From contig JAERSO010000126.1 in NCBI GenBank assembly GCA_016845585.1, forward strand, positions 1-64,000: DNA of 64,000 bases. The letters are read 5' to 3'. A model generated the notes under the pieces. The model ran no database searches, was not told the DNA's origin, and worked only from the letters and a program-made list of their open reading frames with translations. Made by a program: the position numbers and the translations under genes. This document shows, in pieces, positions 16,112 to 25,586 of this stretch (within the stretch, counting starts at the first letter, position 1; every line of letters starts with the position of its first letter). The stretch is from Acidimicrobiaceae bacterium. GTDB taxonomy: Bacteria; Actinomycetota; Acidimicrobiia; Acidimicrobiales; Aldehydirespiratoraceae.

Positions 16112-17464
16112 GTGGCGACCAACCAACAGGACTTCGGCATGAAACCGCCGAAGACGCCGGAACAACTCGGCATTCCCTACGCGCTGGTGAACGACCTCGT
16201 CCTGCGACGAATCCTACTCGAAGGCAAGGCGAACGTCGCCGGTTTGTCGCGGTCTCTGGCCCTCCACGCCGGGCTCGTCGACAGGATCGTGCAGGAGCTG
16301 CGCGAGAAGAAGGAGATCGAAGTCCTTGGGATGGAGGGGCGCGACTACACGCTCGCCTTGACCCAGCTCGGTCAGAAGCACGCCAACGACCGCATGACGC
16401 AGACCCGCTACGCGGGGGCCGCGCCCGTCTCGCTCGAGGTCTATCGAGCCGTTGTGGCCCGCCAGCGGCTCGCCGTCTACGTCAACCGCGAGATGCTGAA
16501 GAACGCCTTCTCCGATCTCGTGATCTCCAACGACCTGCTCGATGAGCTCGGCCCGGCCCTCAACGCCAATGGCGCCATGTTCCTGTATGGCCCACCGGGC
16601 ACCGGCAAGACATCGATCGCGGAGCGTATCGTGCGCATCAGCCCGGATCTGGTGCTCGTGCCCCGAGCCGTGGAAGTCGACGGTCAGATCATCTCCGTCT
16701 TCGACCAGACCGTGCACATCCCCGCAGAGGAGCAGCCCGAGGATCTCGATCCCCGATGGGTGGTGTGCAACCGTCCGCGTGTCGTGGTCGGCGGCGAGCT
16801 CACCGGATCCATGCTCGACCTCACCTATGACCGCACATCGGGTGTGTACTTGGCGCCACTCCAGATGAAGGCGAACAACGGCGTGATGATCATCGACGAC
16901 TTCGGTCGTCAGGTGCTCACCCCCGATCAGCTGCTCAACCGCTGGATCGTGCCCCTCGATCGCCGGATCGACTACCTCTCGCTCAGCTACGGCGTCAGCT
17001 TCGAGGTGCCGTTCGATGTCAAGGTCGTGTTGTCGACCAACCTCGACCCTTCGGACCTCGGTGACGAAGCGTTCTTCCGTCGGATTCAGACCAAGATCTT
17101 CATCGGCGCCATCACCGAGGACGCCTTCGATTGGATTCTCGCCCGGGTGGCACACGCCATGGGCGTCGGCTGCAACGCCGAGTCGGCAGAGTACCTCCGC
17201 ATGATGTGCATCCGGGAAGGTGGCGACCTGCGTCCCTACCTTCCGGCCGATGTGTGCAAGCTCGTCAAGGCCGTCGCCCAGTACGAGGGCACGCCTCCGG
17301 TGCTCGACCAGCTGAACATCGATCGTGTGCTCGGTCTCTACTACACCCGCGGTCTCGGCGGGCCCGGCGGCTACGGCAAAGCCGGTTCCGTACCGCCGAT
17401 GGAGGAGCTGCTGAGCGCTCCTCAGGCCAGCGATGCCGAACCGGGACCGGTAAGCACCTTCTGA
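16112..17464 (+). CDS. AAA+ ATPase with N-terminal winged-helix-like domain
   Basis: A 450-residue P-loop ATPase. Residues about 20-95 look like a winged helix (LILRR-type start, then QELREKKEIEVLG). Walker A GPPGTGKTS is at residues 160-168 and Walker B VMIIDDFGRQ about 105 residues later; VVLSTNLDPSDLGDEAFFRRI contains sensor 1 and an Arg-finger-like FRRI. The GTG start follows GGAGG (16100-16104) by 7 bases, and a TTGCGC/GCGCAA inverted repeat lies at 16025-16050. Similar stand-alone ATPases with a chaperone-like AAA core are widespread in actinobacteria, but I cannot name a function. The next gene (LLM oxidoreductase) starts 20 bp downstream. Confidence 0.8.
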   Translation: MATNQQDFGMKPPKTPEQLGIPYALVNDLVLRRILLEGKANVAGLSRSLALHAGLVDRIVQELREKKEIEVLGMEGRDYTLALTQLGQKHANDRMTQTRYAGAAPVSLEVYRAVVARQRLAVYVNREMLKNAFSDLVISNDLLDELGPALNANGAMFLYGPPGTGKTSIAERIVRISPDLVLVPRAVEVDGQIISVFDQTVHIPAEEQPEDLDPRWVVCNRPRVVVGGELTGSMLDLTYDRTSGVYLAPLQMKANNGVMIIDDFGRQVLTPDQLLNRWIVPLDRRIDYLSLSYGVSFEVPFDVKVVLSTNLDPSDLGDEAFFRRIQTKIFIGAITEDAFDWILARVAHAMGVGCNAESAEYLRMMCIREGGDLRPYLPADVCKLVKAVAQYEGTPPVLDQLNIDRVLGLYYTRGLGGPGGYGKAGSVPPMEELLSAPQASDAEPGPVSTF

Positions 17465-17483
17465 TTCTGCCTAACGTGCGGGC

Positions 17484-18404
17484 ATGCGGATCTCGTACTG
17501 GGCGAACAGTCAGCAACCGTGGGACGACATCCTGACCGGTTGTCGGTGGGCGGAAGCGAACGGATGGGACGGCATCTGGCTGCCCGACCACTTCATGCCC
17601 GTGGCCGATCCCGGCAACGGACCCGGCCCCACCGACCGCGAGATGGGGCCATGCCTCGAAGGGTGGACGGCGCTCGCCGCGCTCGCCGCTCTGGTTCCGC
17701 GCGTTCGGGTCGGCCTCATGGTGGGCGGCAACACCTACCGTCACCCTGCCGTGGTGGCGAAGATGGCCGCCACCATCGACCACATCTCGGGTGGACGTGC
17801 CGTTGTGGGCCTCGGCGCGGGATGGCAGGTGAACGAACACCAACGGCTCGGGATTGAGCTCGGCACGCGGGCCGAACGGTCCGATCGGCTCGAGGAAGCC
17901 TGCATGGTGATCCGTCGCCTGTTGTCCGACGAACGGGCCGACTTCGCCGGCGAGCACTATCACCTGTCGGGTGCACCCGCAGAGCCCAAACCGGTGCAGG
18001 CTCACCTTCCCCTACTCGTTGGTGGAGCCGGCGAACGGCGCACCCTGAAGACGGTGGCCCTCCACGCCGACGAATGGAACCGATGGGGACGGCCCGACGA
18101 CATGCGCCGCGGCGTCGACATCCTGCGCGAGTGGTGTGACCGCGTCGACCGCAATCCTGACGAGATCCGGGTCACCGCCGCCGGGGTGCTGCGAATCTGC
18201 GACGACGGGGCCGAATCCGAGAGTCGGCGCAGTGTCGCCCAACACCGAGGCGGACTCGTAGGCACCGTCGACGAGCTCCGGGCCGCGATCGACGCCTACC
18301 GCGCCGCGGGAGTCGAGGAGCTCGTGATCCCCGACTTCACCATCCCGGCAGACCGCCGGGCCGACGAATTCGGTCGTTTCCAGACCGAAGTGCTCGGCCT
18401 CTGA
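17484..18404 (+). CDS. LLM-class (luciferase-like) F420-dependent oxidoreductase
   Basis: A 306-residue TIM-barrel flavin/F420-dependent oxidoreductase. Typical features are the N-terminal ANGWDGIWLPDHF (strand 2 with the conserved Asp-His), VGLMVGGNTYRHPAVVAKMAATIDHISGGR and GLGAGWQVNEH, which place it in the actinobacterial F420-type group. Substrate unknown; members act on aldehydes, ketones or aromatic compounds. The ATG at 17484 lies 20 bp behind the ATPase gene on the same strand. The 3' end converges on the phosphoribosyltransferase gene 18 bp away. No F420 biosynthesis gene is in the window. Confidence 0.88.
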   Translation: MRISYWANSQQPWDDILTGCRWAEANGWDGIWLPDHFMPVADPGNGPGPTDREMGPCLEGWTALAALAALVPRVRVGLMVGGNTYRHPAVVAKMAATIDHISGGRAVVGLGAGWQVNEHQRLGIELGTRAERSDRLEEACMVIRRLLSDERADFAGEHYHLSGAPAEPKPVQAHLPLLVGGAGERRTLKTVALHADEWNRWGRPDDMRRGVDILREWCDRVDRNPDEIRVTAAGVLRICDDGAESESRRSVAQHRGGLVGTVDELRAAIDAYRAAGVEELVIPDFTIPADRRADEFGRFQTEVLGL

Positions 18405-18422
18405 CCCGACCTGGGGGTTGGG

Positions 18423-18929
18423 TCAGGCGTCGGCGACCTTGTGGCGGGCGTCTTCGGCGCTGACGACGGGCTCCTCGGTCGACCAGGGGAAGTTGATCCA
18501 TTGGTCGGTGCGCTTCCAGACATACTCGCACTTCACCAGGCTGTGTGACTTCTCGTACAGCACCGCGCTGCGAACCTCGGCAACGTTTTCGGTGCACAGG
18601 TCGTGCACCATCTTCAGGGTGTGGCCCGTGTCCGCAACGTCGTCGGCGATCAGGATCTTGGCATCTTCCATGTCGACGAAATCGACGTACGGCGGGAGCA
18701 TGACCGGCACCGGAAGGCGCTCGTCGACGCCCGTGTAGTACTCGCAGTTCATCACGTAGATGTTCTTGACCGAGAGGGCGTAGCCGAGCGATGCGGCGGC
18801 GAACAGACCGCCGCGAGCGATCGCCAGGATCATCTCGGGGCGGTAGCCGTCGTCGGCGACCGTCTGGGCCAGTTCGCGGATTGCTGTTCCGTAGGTGGTC
18901 CAGTCGAGGACCTCGCGCTCTTCGCTCAT
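18423..18929 (-). CDS. Phosphoribosyltransferase (xanthine/hypoxanthine type)
   Basis: A 168-residue type I phosphoribosyltransferase. The PRPP-binding loop is visible as ILIADDVADTGHTLK (about residues 88-102), and the flexible-loop side as LAIARGGLFAAASLGYAL (about 33-50). Size and the absence of any regulatory domain match purine-salvage enzymes such as xanthine-guanine phosphoribosyltransferase; the base specificity cannot be fixed. ATG at 18929 was chosen because residues upstream in the open frame are Arg-rich and unrelated. Divergent from the SnoaL-like gene with 68 bp between. Confidence 0.85.
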   Translation of the reverse strand: MSEEREVLDWTTYGTAIRELAQTVADDGYRPEMILAIARGGLFAAASLGYALSVKNIYVMNCEYYTGVDERLPVPVMLPPYVDFVDMEDAKILIADDVADTGHTLKMVHDLCTENVAEVRSAVLYEKSHSLVKCEYVWKRTDQWINFPWSTEEPVVSAEDARHKVADA

Positions 18930-18997
18930 CCGGGCACCATAGCGGCACGGATCCCGGCCGATTCGTGGCGGGGACGGTTCCGTGCAACCATTCGCGG

Positions 18998-19435
18998 ATG
19001 GACCCGATTCACGCCACGATGACCCGCTGGAAAGAAGGAATGCGCGCCGGATTCCCCGACGGGTACGACGCCGTTCTGCACGAGCAGTGTGAGTTCTATT
19101 CACCCGTTCTCTTCAAGCCGCTGAAGGGCCGTGACATGACCGCCATGTACCTCGCCGCGGCTGGGAACGTTCTCCCGGGTGATGAGTCGAAGTCCTCGGC
19201 CGACCCCTCCGGCGGCGATGGCAAGTTCCGCTACACCAAAGAAGTGCTCGACGGCCACCATGCGGTTCTCGAGTTCGAGACCATGGTCGGCGACGTCTCG
19301 GTGAACGGGGTCGACATCATCACGTGTGACGACGACGGCATGATCACCGAGTTCAAGGTCATGCTGCGCCCGCAACGTGCCGTCGAGACGGTCCGCGCGA
19401 GTATGGCGGCCATGCTCGAGCGCATGAACGGCTAG
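18998..19435 (+). CDS. NTF2/SnoaL-like small protein
   Basis: A 145-residue protein with the pattern of the NTF2-like (SnoaL) fold: an N-terminal helix with Trp (MTRWKEGMRAGF), a strand-helix stretch FYSPVLFKPLKGRDMTAMYLAAAG, then antiparallel strands and a closing IITEFKVMLRPQRAVETV, which is the standard end of the domain. Such proteins include cyclases, isomerases and ligand binders; the ligand here is unknown. ATG at 18998. Its 3' end overlaps the convergent EamA gene by 4 bp. Confidence 0.72.
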   Translation: MDPIHATMTRWKEGMRAGFPDGYDAVLHEQCEFYSPVLFKPLKGRDMTAMYLAAAGNVLPGDESKSSADPSGGDGKFRYTKEVLDGHHAVLEFETMVGDVSVNGVDIITCDDDGMITEFKVMLRPQRAVETVRASMAAMLERMNG

Positions 19436-20433
19436 CCAGCCCACCCGGCGTCATCGACATCGGTCGTCGGCGTCACACGGGCATCGCCGACGGGTGCAGG
19501 CTGGAGTTCGAGGTGGCGCTCACGGAGGAAGATGAAGAAGCCCGTTCCCACGATGATCACGATTCCGACCCATTGCAGTCCGCCAGGGAACTCGTCGAAG
19601 ACGACGTAGCCGAAGATGGTCGCGCTCACGATCTCGAGGTAGCTGAACGGCGCAAGAACCGACGCCGGCGCCAGCTGATACGCCATCACGACAGCGATGT
19701 GGCTGGCCGTCGAGATGACGCCCATGACGGCGATGAGAGCGATCTCATCGCGCAGGTTCGGCAGCGTGAACCGGTAGTCGACGCCGCCGAGCAGCTCGCC
19801 GAGAACGATGCATGCGCCGATCGTGATCATTCCGCCGGCAGCCGACCAGAGCTGCATGGTGACGGGGTGTTCGCCGGCGCTGAATCGCCGGGTGATCAGC
19901 AGGTAGACGGCGAACATGAGGGCCGCGAGCAAGGGGAGGAGTGCAACCGCGCCGAAGAGCTCGTAGCTGGGTTGCACCACGAGCAGGGCTCCACAGAAGC
20001 CGATCGCCGATGCGATTCGGCGGGGCCACCCGACGTACTCACCGAGGAAGAGGGCGGACAGTGCCAGCAGGATCATCGGCTCGATGAAGAAGACGGCGAT
20101 GGTGTCCGCGAGCGGCATGTACTTCACCGCCACGAAGAAGAGCATGCTGCCACCGCCGTGGAGCGCCCCTCGCACCATGTGGATCAGTGGTCGTGCCGGC
20201 ATCAGGGTGGGACGCGGTCGATCCGGCTGGAGTCGCCTTGTCAGTATCGTCCGCGAGAGCGCGATCCCGAGAAGGACGAACGTGAACTGGCCGGCGAATC
20301 GGCCCAGACCGACGCTGGCGGGAGCGAGGTCGTAGTCGGTCGACAGCGACTTCGCGGCCGTGTCCATGAGCGGCAGGAGCAACATGGCGAAGACCAGCAG
20401 CAACATCGCTCGCACGACGGGTCCCGATCGCAC
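19432..20433 (-). CDS. EamA/DMT-superfamily transporter, copy 1
   Basis: A 333-residue protein with ten predicted transmembrane helices in two EamA repeats, as in drug/metabolite transporters. The GTG at 20433 is preceded by GAGAGGGG and gives a protein that opens directly into the first helix (MLLLVFAMLLLPLMDTAAK). An upstream GTG or ATG would add a long charged extension and is rejected. The second repeat contains FSYLEIVSATIFGYVVFDEFP, a common EamA signature. Substrate unknown. Divergent from another EamA-like gene with 120 bp between. Confidence 0.86.
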   Translation of the reverse strand: MRSGPVVRAMLLLVFAMLLLPLMDTAAKSLSTDYDLAPASVGLGRFAGQFTFVLLGIALSRTILTRRLQPDRPRPTLMPARPLIHMVRGALHGGGSMLFFVAVKYMPLADTIAVFFIEPMILLALSALFLGEYVGWPRRIASAIGFCGALLVVQPSYELFGAVALLPLLAALMFAVYLLITRRFSAGEHPVTMQLWSAAGGMITIGACIVLGELLGGVDYRFTLPNLRDEIALIAVMGVISTASHIAVVMAYQLAPASVLAPFSYLEIVSATIFGYVVFDEFPGGLQWVGIVIIVGTGFFIFLRERHLELQPAPVGDARVTPTTDVDDAGWAG

Positions 20434-20553
20434 GTTGCCCCTCTCTCCAAACCTCCGCAAATGGTGCCCGGAGGCTAGTCGGCCGGCCGGTTTGAACGCG
20501 CGTCCAGGGGCCGTAGCGTCGCCGAAACGCCACACCGGTCGAAGGGGGGAATC

Positions 20554-21378
20554 GTGGGCGCAGCATTCGGCCTGCTGGCCGCCCTCACCATTGCCACCAG
20601 TGAGTTCTTCTCACGGCGCGTCACCAACGAGATCGGACCGATCGTCGCCGCCAGCTCTGCGAGCCTGATCGCGACGGTCACGGCGGTGGCTGTCGCGCTG
20701 ATGACGGACGGCTCGGTACTCGCCGGCGACATGCTGTTGGGCGCGCTGTCCGGGGTGGGATTCGGGATCGGGATCACGACCTACCTCCACGGCGTGTTCA
20801 TCTCGTCGTCGGCACTCGTGGCACCGGTCAACGCATCGCTGGCGACACTGATCCCGTTCGTCTACGCCAGCATCACCGTCGTCGCGCCACCGGCGCTCGG
20901 CATCACGGGTGCCGGTGCGGTGATCGTCGGCCTTCTCTTCGTCACGATGGGCGGAGCGCCCGCGAGCAATGTGGGAGCCGGGCTCCCTGTGGCGGTGATC
21001 TCCGGCATCGGCCACGGGGTCGGCACCGTATTCATGATCGATCTCGATGAGGCATCCGGAAACTGGCCGATCGTCTCGCAGCGCGGCGTGTCGGTCCTGG
21101 TCGTGGTCGCCTACGCCCTGGCGCGACGACGCCCGCTCATTCCGCCAAAGCGGTTCATGGGCAATGTCGTGGGTGGCGGCGTTTTCGCCGGCTTGAGCTC
21201 GATCATCCTGCTGGCGGGTCTGAAGCTCGACGCCCCGGCCGCGTCGGTGACGGTGTCGTTGTTCCCGGCGGCCGCAGTCGTGTCGGGCCGGGTCTTCTTC
21301 GGGGACTCGGTCTCGCGCGCCCAGGTCGTCGGTCTGCTCGTCGTCGTGGCCGGCACGATGGGCATCGTGCTCGCCTGA
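20554..21378 (+). CDS. EamA/DMT-like transporter, copy 2
   Basis: A 274-residue membrane protein with about nine to ten hydrophobic helices and two EamA-like halves; the last helices carry ASVTVSLFPAAAVVSGRVFFGDSVS followed by a closing helix. GTG start with AGGGGGG about 6 bases upstream. Shorter than the divergent neighbour and clearly not a close paralogue by eye. Substrate unknown. The stop is followed by a strong palindromic terminator shared with the PIN-PhoH gene on the other strand. Confidence 0.82.
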   Translation: MGAAFGLLAALTIATSEFFSRRVTNEIGPIVAASSASLIATVTAVAVALMTDGSVLAGDMLLGALSGVGFGIGITTYLHGVFISSSALVAPVNASLATLIPFVYASITVVAPPALGITGAGAVIVGLLFVTMGGAPASNVGAGLPVAVISGIGHGVGTVFMIDLDEASGNWPIVSQRGVSVLVVVAYALARRRPLIPPKRFMGNVVGGGVFAGLSSIILLAGLKLDAPAASVTVSLFPAAAVVSGRVFFGDSVSRAQVVGLLVVVAGTMGIVLA

Positions 21379-21415
21379 TCTCGGCCGGTGACCGCGACAC
21401 CCCGGTGGTCCGCCG

Positions 21416-21446
21416 TGTAACGCTGGGGTCTGTCCCCAGCGTTACA
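21416..21446. terminator. Bidirectional terminator between EamA copy 2 and PIN-PhoH
   Basis: Perfect 12-bp inverted repeat GTAACGCTGGGG / CCCCAGCGTTAC (21417-21428, 21434-21445), extendable to 13 bp, with loop TCTGT. The stop codon of the minus-strand gene (21442-21444) lies inside the right arm. The centre GGGGTCTGTCCCC resembles other palindromes in the window. Confidence 0.75.
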
Positions 21447-22758
21447 GGTCGCGGCCGTCGAGGAGGCCGGCCACGAGGGCGGCGACCTCACTGCGTTCGC
21501 TGCGGGTCAGCGTGACGTGACCGAACAGCGGATGGCCTCGCAGATGGTCGACGACGGCACCGATGCCGTCGTAGCGGCCGACGCGGAGGTTGTCGCGCTG
21601 GGCCACGTCGTGGGTCAACACGACCTTCGAACGCTCACCGATGCGGGTCAGTGCGGTCAACAACACATTGCGCTCGAGATTCTGCGCTTCGTCCACGATG
21701 ATGAAGGCATCGGTGATCGAGCGGCCCCTGATGTGGGTGAGCGGCAGGATCTCCAGCAGATCGCGGCGAACCACCTCATCGACCACTTCGGGACCGGCGA
21801 TCGCTTCGAGGGCGTCGGTGACCGCGGCTGCCCACGGCGACATCTTCTCCGTCTCGCTGCCCGGCAGGTACCCGAGGTCCTGGCCACCCACGGCATAGAG
21901 CGGGCGGAAGACCATCACCCGTGAGTGGGTGCGCTTCTCGAGTACGGCATCGAGGGCGGCGGCGATCGCGAGCACGGACTTGCCGGTGCCGGCGCGGCCA
22001 CCGAGGGAGACGATGCCGACCGAGTCATCGGTCAGCAGGTCGAGGGCGAGCTGCTGCTCACGGGAGCGAGCCCGCACATCGAACACCGGGCGATCGATGA
22101 TCCGATGCACCCGCTTGTCGGCGTGCACTCGACCGAGACCGCTCTGACTCCCGGCAACGAGCGCGACACCCGTGTTCACCGGGAGATCACGCGTCTCCTC
22201 GAGGTCGACCGTGCCGAACTCGAAGAACTCGTCGACATCAGTGCCGTCGACCATCATGTCGGTGTAGCCGGTCCAGCCGTCGTTCTCGACATCGCTGTCG
22301 CGAAACTCCTCGGCATCGAGCCCGAGTACACCGGCCTTGAGCCGCATCGGGAGGTCCTTGGAGACCAGGGTGACGTCCAGACCTTCCTGTGACAGGTTGT
22401 TCGCCACCGTCAGGATGCGATGGTCGTTGCTGTCGCCCCGGAAGGCTTCGGGCAGCGGCTCCGGACTCGTGTGGTTCAACTCGACGCGGACCGTGCCGCC
22501 GTAGTCGTTGACCTCGAGCTCCTGCAGCAATGACCCGTGGACCTCGCGCAACTCCTCCAGGGACCTGAGCGCGCTCCGCGCTGCCCATCCCAGATCCGGG
22601 TGGTGGCGTTTGCCTTCGAGCTCGGTCAGCACGACCAGCGGAAGAACGACGGCGTGTTCCTCGAAGCGTCGGAGTGCCGTCGGCTCGCTCAGCAAGACCG
22701 ACGTGTCGAGGACATAGGTACGGCGGGTATCCGACTTCGTTCGGCATGTTTCCGTCAT
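21442..22758 (-). CDS. PIN-PhoH fusion protein (PhoH2/YlaK type)
   Basis: A 438-residue cytoplasmic protein with an N-terminal PIN nuclease domain (about residues 13-150; acidic residues in YVLDTSVLL and VLTELEGKR) and a C-terminal PhoH ATPase domain with Walker [12 protein letters not shown] (about 253-263) and Walker [11 protein letters not shown] (about 351-360). In mycobacteria such PhoH2 proteins are sequence-specific RNA helicase-RNases. The fusion is family-typical, not new. ATG at 22758. The mycobacterial phoH2 is preceded by a small antitoxin gene, but no such gene is seen here: the upstream gap of 60 bp leads to the molybdoenzyme gene. Confidence 0.92.
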   Translation of the reverse strand: MTETCRTKSDTRRTYVLDTSVLLSEPTALRRFEEHAVVLPLVVLTELEGKRHHPDLGWAARSALRSLEELREVHGSLLQELEVNDYGGTVRVELNHTSPEPLPEAFRGDSNDHRILTVANNLSQEGLDVTLVSKDLPMRLKAGVLGLDAEEFRDSDVENDGWTGYTDMMVDGTDVDEFFEFGTVDLEETRDLPVNTGVALVAGSQSGLGRVHADKRVHRIIDRPVFDVRARSREQQLALDLLTDDSVGIVSLGGRAGTGKSVLAIAAALDAVLEKRTHSRVMVFRPLYAVGGQDLGYLPGSETEKMSPWAAAVTDALEAIAGPEVVDEVVRRDLLEILPLTHIRGRSITDAFIIVDEAQNLERNVLLTALTRIGERSKVVLTHDVAQRDNLRVGRYDGIGAVVDHLRGHPLFGHVTLTRSERSEVAALVAGLLDGRDL

Positions 22759-22818
22759 GTCCTCACTGACCGTAGAGGTGGACCCTCACGCAGCGTGGGA
22801 TGGTCGCTGTCCCAGGAC

Positions 22819-24456
22819 TCAGGTGACACTCACGAGAACCGTGTGCCAACCCTCGGCTCCGTCGGGGGCGACGTCCTTCGGGCCGAACGGCTGGAGGTCG
22901 CCGTTGCCGTCGGTGGCGCGAACCGAGAGGGCAGCCGTGCCAGTGGGCGCTTCCCACATCGTCGACCACTGCACCCAGGCCTCCGAACTGCCGGGTCGGG
23001 CGATGTCGGCTTCCCACCACGTCTCGCCGCCGTCATCGCTCACCTCGACCTTGGCGATGCCACGAGTCGGGGCCCAGGCAACGCCGGCAACCGGGGTCGC
23101 CCCGGCCGTGATGGTGGATCGATTCTGGGGAACGTCGATTCGCGACGTCGTCTTCATCGGTCCTTCCTTGGACCAACCGAGGTTGATCCAGTAACCGTTG
23201 AAGTCCTCCCACGTGGTCATGCGGATCTCCTCGATCCACTTGGTGGCCGACACGTAGCCGTAAATGCCGGCCACGACCAGGCGGGCCGGGAAACCGCTGC
23301 GGATCGGCAGGGGCTCGCCGTTCATGCCGACGGCCAGCATCGCGTTGCGTCCGTCGCCCAGCAGTTCGGTGGGGAAGCCGCACGACCAGTTGTCGACGGA
23401 CCGGCTCGTGAATTGGGTGGCGCCGGGCTGAACACCGGCTCGGTCCAACAGATCGTTCAACGGCACGCCAGTCCATACAGCGTTGCCGACAAGGTCACCA
23501 CCCACAGGGTTCGAGACGCACGACAACGTGATGGTTCGGTCGACGAGATCCATGTCGAGAATCTCGTCGTAGGTGAGCTCGAAGGGGTTGTCGACCATGC
23601 CGGTGAACTTCAGTGTCCAGTCGGCAGGGTCGACCTGGGGGATCGAGAAGGCGGTGTCGATTCGGTAGAACTTCTCGTTCGGCGTGATCCAACTCGACAG
23701 TCCGGCGGGTGAGGTCAGCGGTTCGGTGGTGATCACGCCGGGGGTCGCGACGGCTGCCTCGGTCGTGGTCGTGGTGACCGGCGTTGTGGTGGTGCTCGTC
23801 GTCGGGAGAACCACCTGTTCACGAGCCAGTTCGGCGGCCGACGGGCCGGTCGCCCTGCCGAGCCCGACACCGGTGAGCGCAACCGCGCCGGCACCACCAC
23901 TCCACGCCAGGAATGCGCGGCGACTACGCGGTGGGTTGAGCGGACTCGGGAGTTCGTCGTCGGCCGGCGGCGTGAGTGTCTGACGGGCGATTCGCACCAA
24001 AACGATCAGGGTGACGATCCCGAGGCCGGCCGCGAACAGCGACCAGAACCAGCTGGCGAACACGGGGGACTGGGGGTTGCGGGCCGCGGCGTAGGCGCCG
24101 AACAGACCGAACGCGCCGAATCCGACCACCCCCCAGCGCCGGCTCTTCCGCAGCGAGAGGTCGCCGAGCTTTGCGGCGATGAGGAAGGCGACCAGGGTGA
24201 TGCCGGGCAGGAGGTTGCCCTTGCCGGCCGAGCCGAGATCCTCGATCGACCATTCGGCAATGAATCCGGGGGTGTGATCGACGACCCATTCGCCGACGCC
24301 GAGAACCAGACCGGGTACATCGCTTGCACCCTCGACCCACTGGCTGAAGCCGAGGGCGACGGCGGCGGCAGCGATCCCGGCCAACGGTCCCATCCAGAAC
24401 GGCGCGGACGCTCGCGGTGGGTCGATCCGCGGTTCATCGGTCATGTTCGCAACCAT
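22819..24456 (-). CDS. Membrane-anchored sulfite-oxidase-family molybdoenzyme
   Basis: A 545-residue protein. Residues about 20-170 hold five to six transmembrane helices; a Thr/Val-rich linker (about 215-240) follows; then the sulfite oxidase molybdopterin domain with the molybdenum-ligating Cys in TLSCVSNPVGGDLVG (about residue 310), CGFPTELL, and the C-terminal Mo-co dimerisation domain with VEVSDDGGETW. RRAFLAWSGGAGAVA before the linker looks like a twin-arginine-type region placed inside the chain. The catalytic domain is probably extracytoplasmic. The ATG at 24456 is used; 24444 is equally possible. Substrate is not fixed: sulfite, sulfoxide or similar. It would use the cofactor made by the moa/moe genes 10 kb upstream. 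Confidence 0.85.
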   Translation of the reverse strand: MVANMTDEPRIDPPRASAPFWMGPLAGIAAAAVALGFSQWVEGASDVPGLVLGVGEWVVDHTPGFIAEWSIEDLGSAGKGNLLPGITLVAFLIAAKLGDLSLRKSRRWGVVGFGAFGLFGAYAAARNPQSPVFASWFWSLFAAGLGIVTLIVLVRIARQTLTPPADDELPSPLNPPRSRRAFLAWSGGAGAVALTGVGLGRATGPSAAELAREQVVLPTTSTTTTPVTTTTTEAAVATPGVITTEPLTSPAGLSSWITPNEKFYRIDTAFSIPQVDPADWTLKFTGMVDNPFELTYDEILDMDLVDRTITLSCVSNPVGGDLVGNAVWTGVPLNDLLDRAGVQPGATQFTSRSVDNWSCGFPTELLGDGRNAMLAVGMNGEPLPIRSGFPARLVVAGIYGYVSATKWIEEIRMTTWEDFNGYWINLGWSKEGPMKTTSRIDVPQNRSTITAGATPVAGVAWAPTRGIAKVEVSDDGGETWWEADIARPGSSEAWVQWSTMWEAPTGTAALSVRATDGNGDLQPFGPKDVAPDGAEGWHTVLVSVT

Positions 24457-24534
24457 GGGTGAAGAACGCCACGAGAGGATGGATGGTTCCCGAACGCGAC
24501 AGATTCTCCCGCGCGGGCCAGACTGGTGGCACCG

Positions 24535-25566
24535 ATGACTGATCTGATCCCGTGGGGACTCCACGCCGTACCGGCTGAACAGCTGATCGAGGTCGAACGG
24601 TTGGGACGCGTCAGCCGCGTGGATCGCGGCGAGTGCGACGTCGTCACCGCCGACGGGCTGGTTCGAGTGTTGTCGGATTCCCAGCGGTCCCAGGACGAGC
24701 TTGCACCCGTCACCGGCGACTGGGTCGACATCGGGTACGAGGACGGACTCGGCGACGTCGTCGCAAGAATCCTCCCTCGCCGCACCAGCGTCAGTCGACG
24801 CGACCCCGCTGAGCGTGATCTCGAGCAGGTGCTGGCCAGCAATGTCGACATGGTCGGTGTGGTCCATGGTCTCGACCGCCCCCTCCCGGCGGGTCGCCTC
24901 GAGCGGCTGCTGGTGATCGCCGCGAACAGTGGGGCGGAACCCGTCGTGATCCTGACGAAGTCCGACGTCGCCATCGACGAACCGATCGAGGCGACCGTGC
25001 GGTCGGTGGCGCGCGACTCACCGGTCTTCGTCACGAGCCTGGAGGACGGCGCCGGACTGGATGCGCTGCGATCAGCGGTCGGCTCGGCACGAACCCTGGC
25101 GCTGATCGGTGCGAGCGGCGTCGGCAAGTCGTCGCTGATCAACGCGTTGGTCGGCACCGAGTTGTTGGAGGTCGGCGACGTGCGTGCCAGCGACGCGAAA
25201 GGTCGGCACACCACCACCGTACGCGAGCTCGTGATGCTCCCGAACGAGCGAGGACTCGTCCTCGACACACCCGGCATCCGCGCCATCGGGCTGTGGGAGG
25301 CCGAGCACGCGCTCGACCTGATCTTCGAGGATCTCGTCGAACTCTCCGGTGAGTGCCGGTTCCGCGACTGCACCCATGAGGCGGAGCCTGACTGCGCGCT
25401 GCGATCAGTGGTGGATTCGGGCGACGCCGACCCGCTTCGGGTCGAGCGCTTCAGAGCGCTCGCGCAGGAACTCGAACAGCAACGGGTCCGAGAAGAAGAA
25501 CGCCAGCGTCGCAGTGAACGCGACGGGGGATCACGTCGCGGACGCGGCAAGGAACGTCGCCGGTAG
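24535..25566 (+). CDS. rsgA: Ribosome small-subunit-dependent GTPase A
   Basis: A 343-residue circularly permuted GTPase that checks late 30S assembly. Order of parts: N-terminal OB fold (about residues 20-85), the G4-like ILTKSDV, then G1 GASGVGKSSL (about 192-201), G2 TT in GRHTTTVREL, G3 DTPGIR, and a zinc knuckle C-x4-C-x-H-x5-C in CRFRDCTHEAEPDC. The Arg/Glu-rich tail is common. An in-frame GTG lies 9 bases upstream (24526); neither start has a clear ribosome binding site, so a leaderless message is possible. Divergent from the molybdoenzyme gene. Confidence 0.94.
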   Translation: MTDLIPWGLHAVPAEQLIEVERLGRVSRVDRGECDVVTADGLVRVLSDSQRSQDELAPVTGDWVDIGYEDGLGDVVARILPRRTSVSRRDPAERDLEQVLASNVDMVGVVHGLDRPLPAGRLERLLVIAANSGAEPVVILTKSDVAIDEPIEATVRSVARDSPVFVTSLEDGAGLDALRSAVGSARTLALIGASGVGKSSLINALVGTELLEVGDVRASDAKGRHTTTVRELVMLPNERGLVLDTPGIRAIGLWEAEHALDLIFEDLVELSGECRFRDCTHEAEPDCALRSVVDSGDADPLRVERFRALAQELEQQRVREEERQRRSERDGGSRRGRGKERRR

Positions 25567-25586
25567 GTCAGCCGGTGAGTGCGGGC

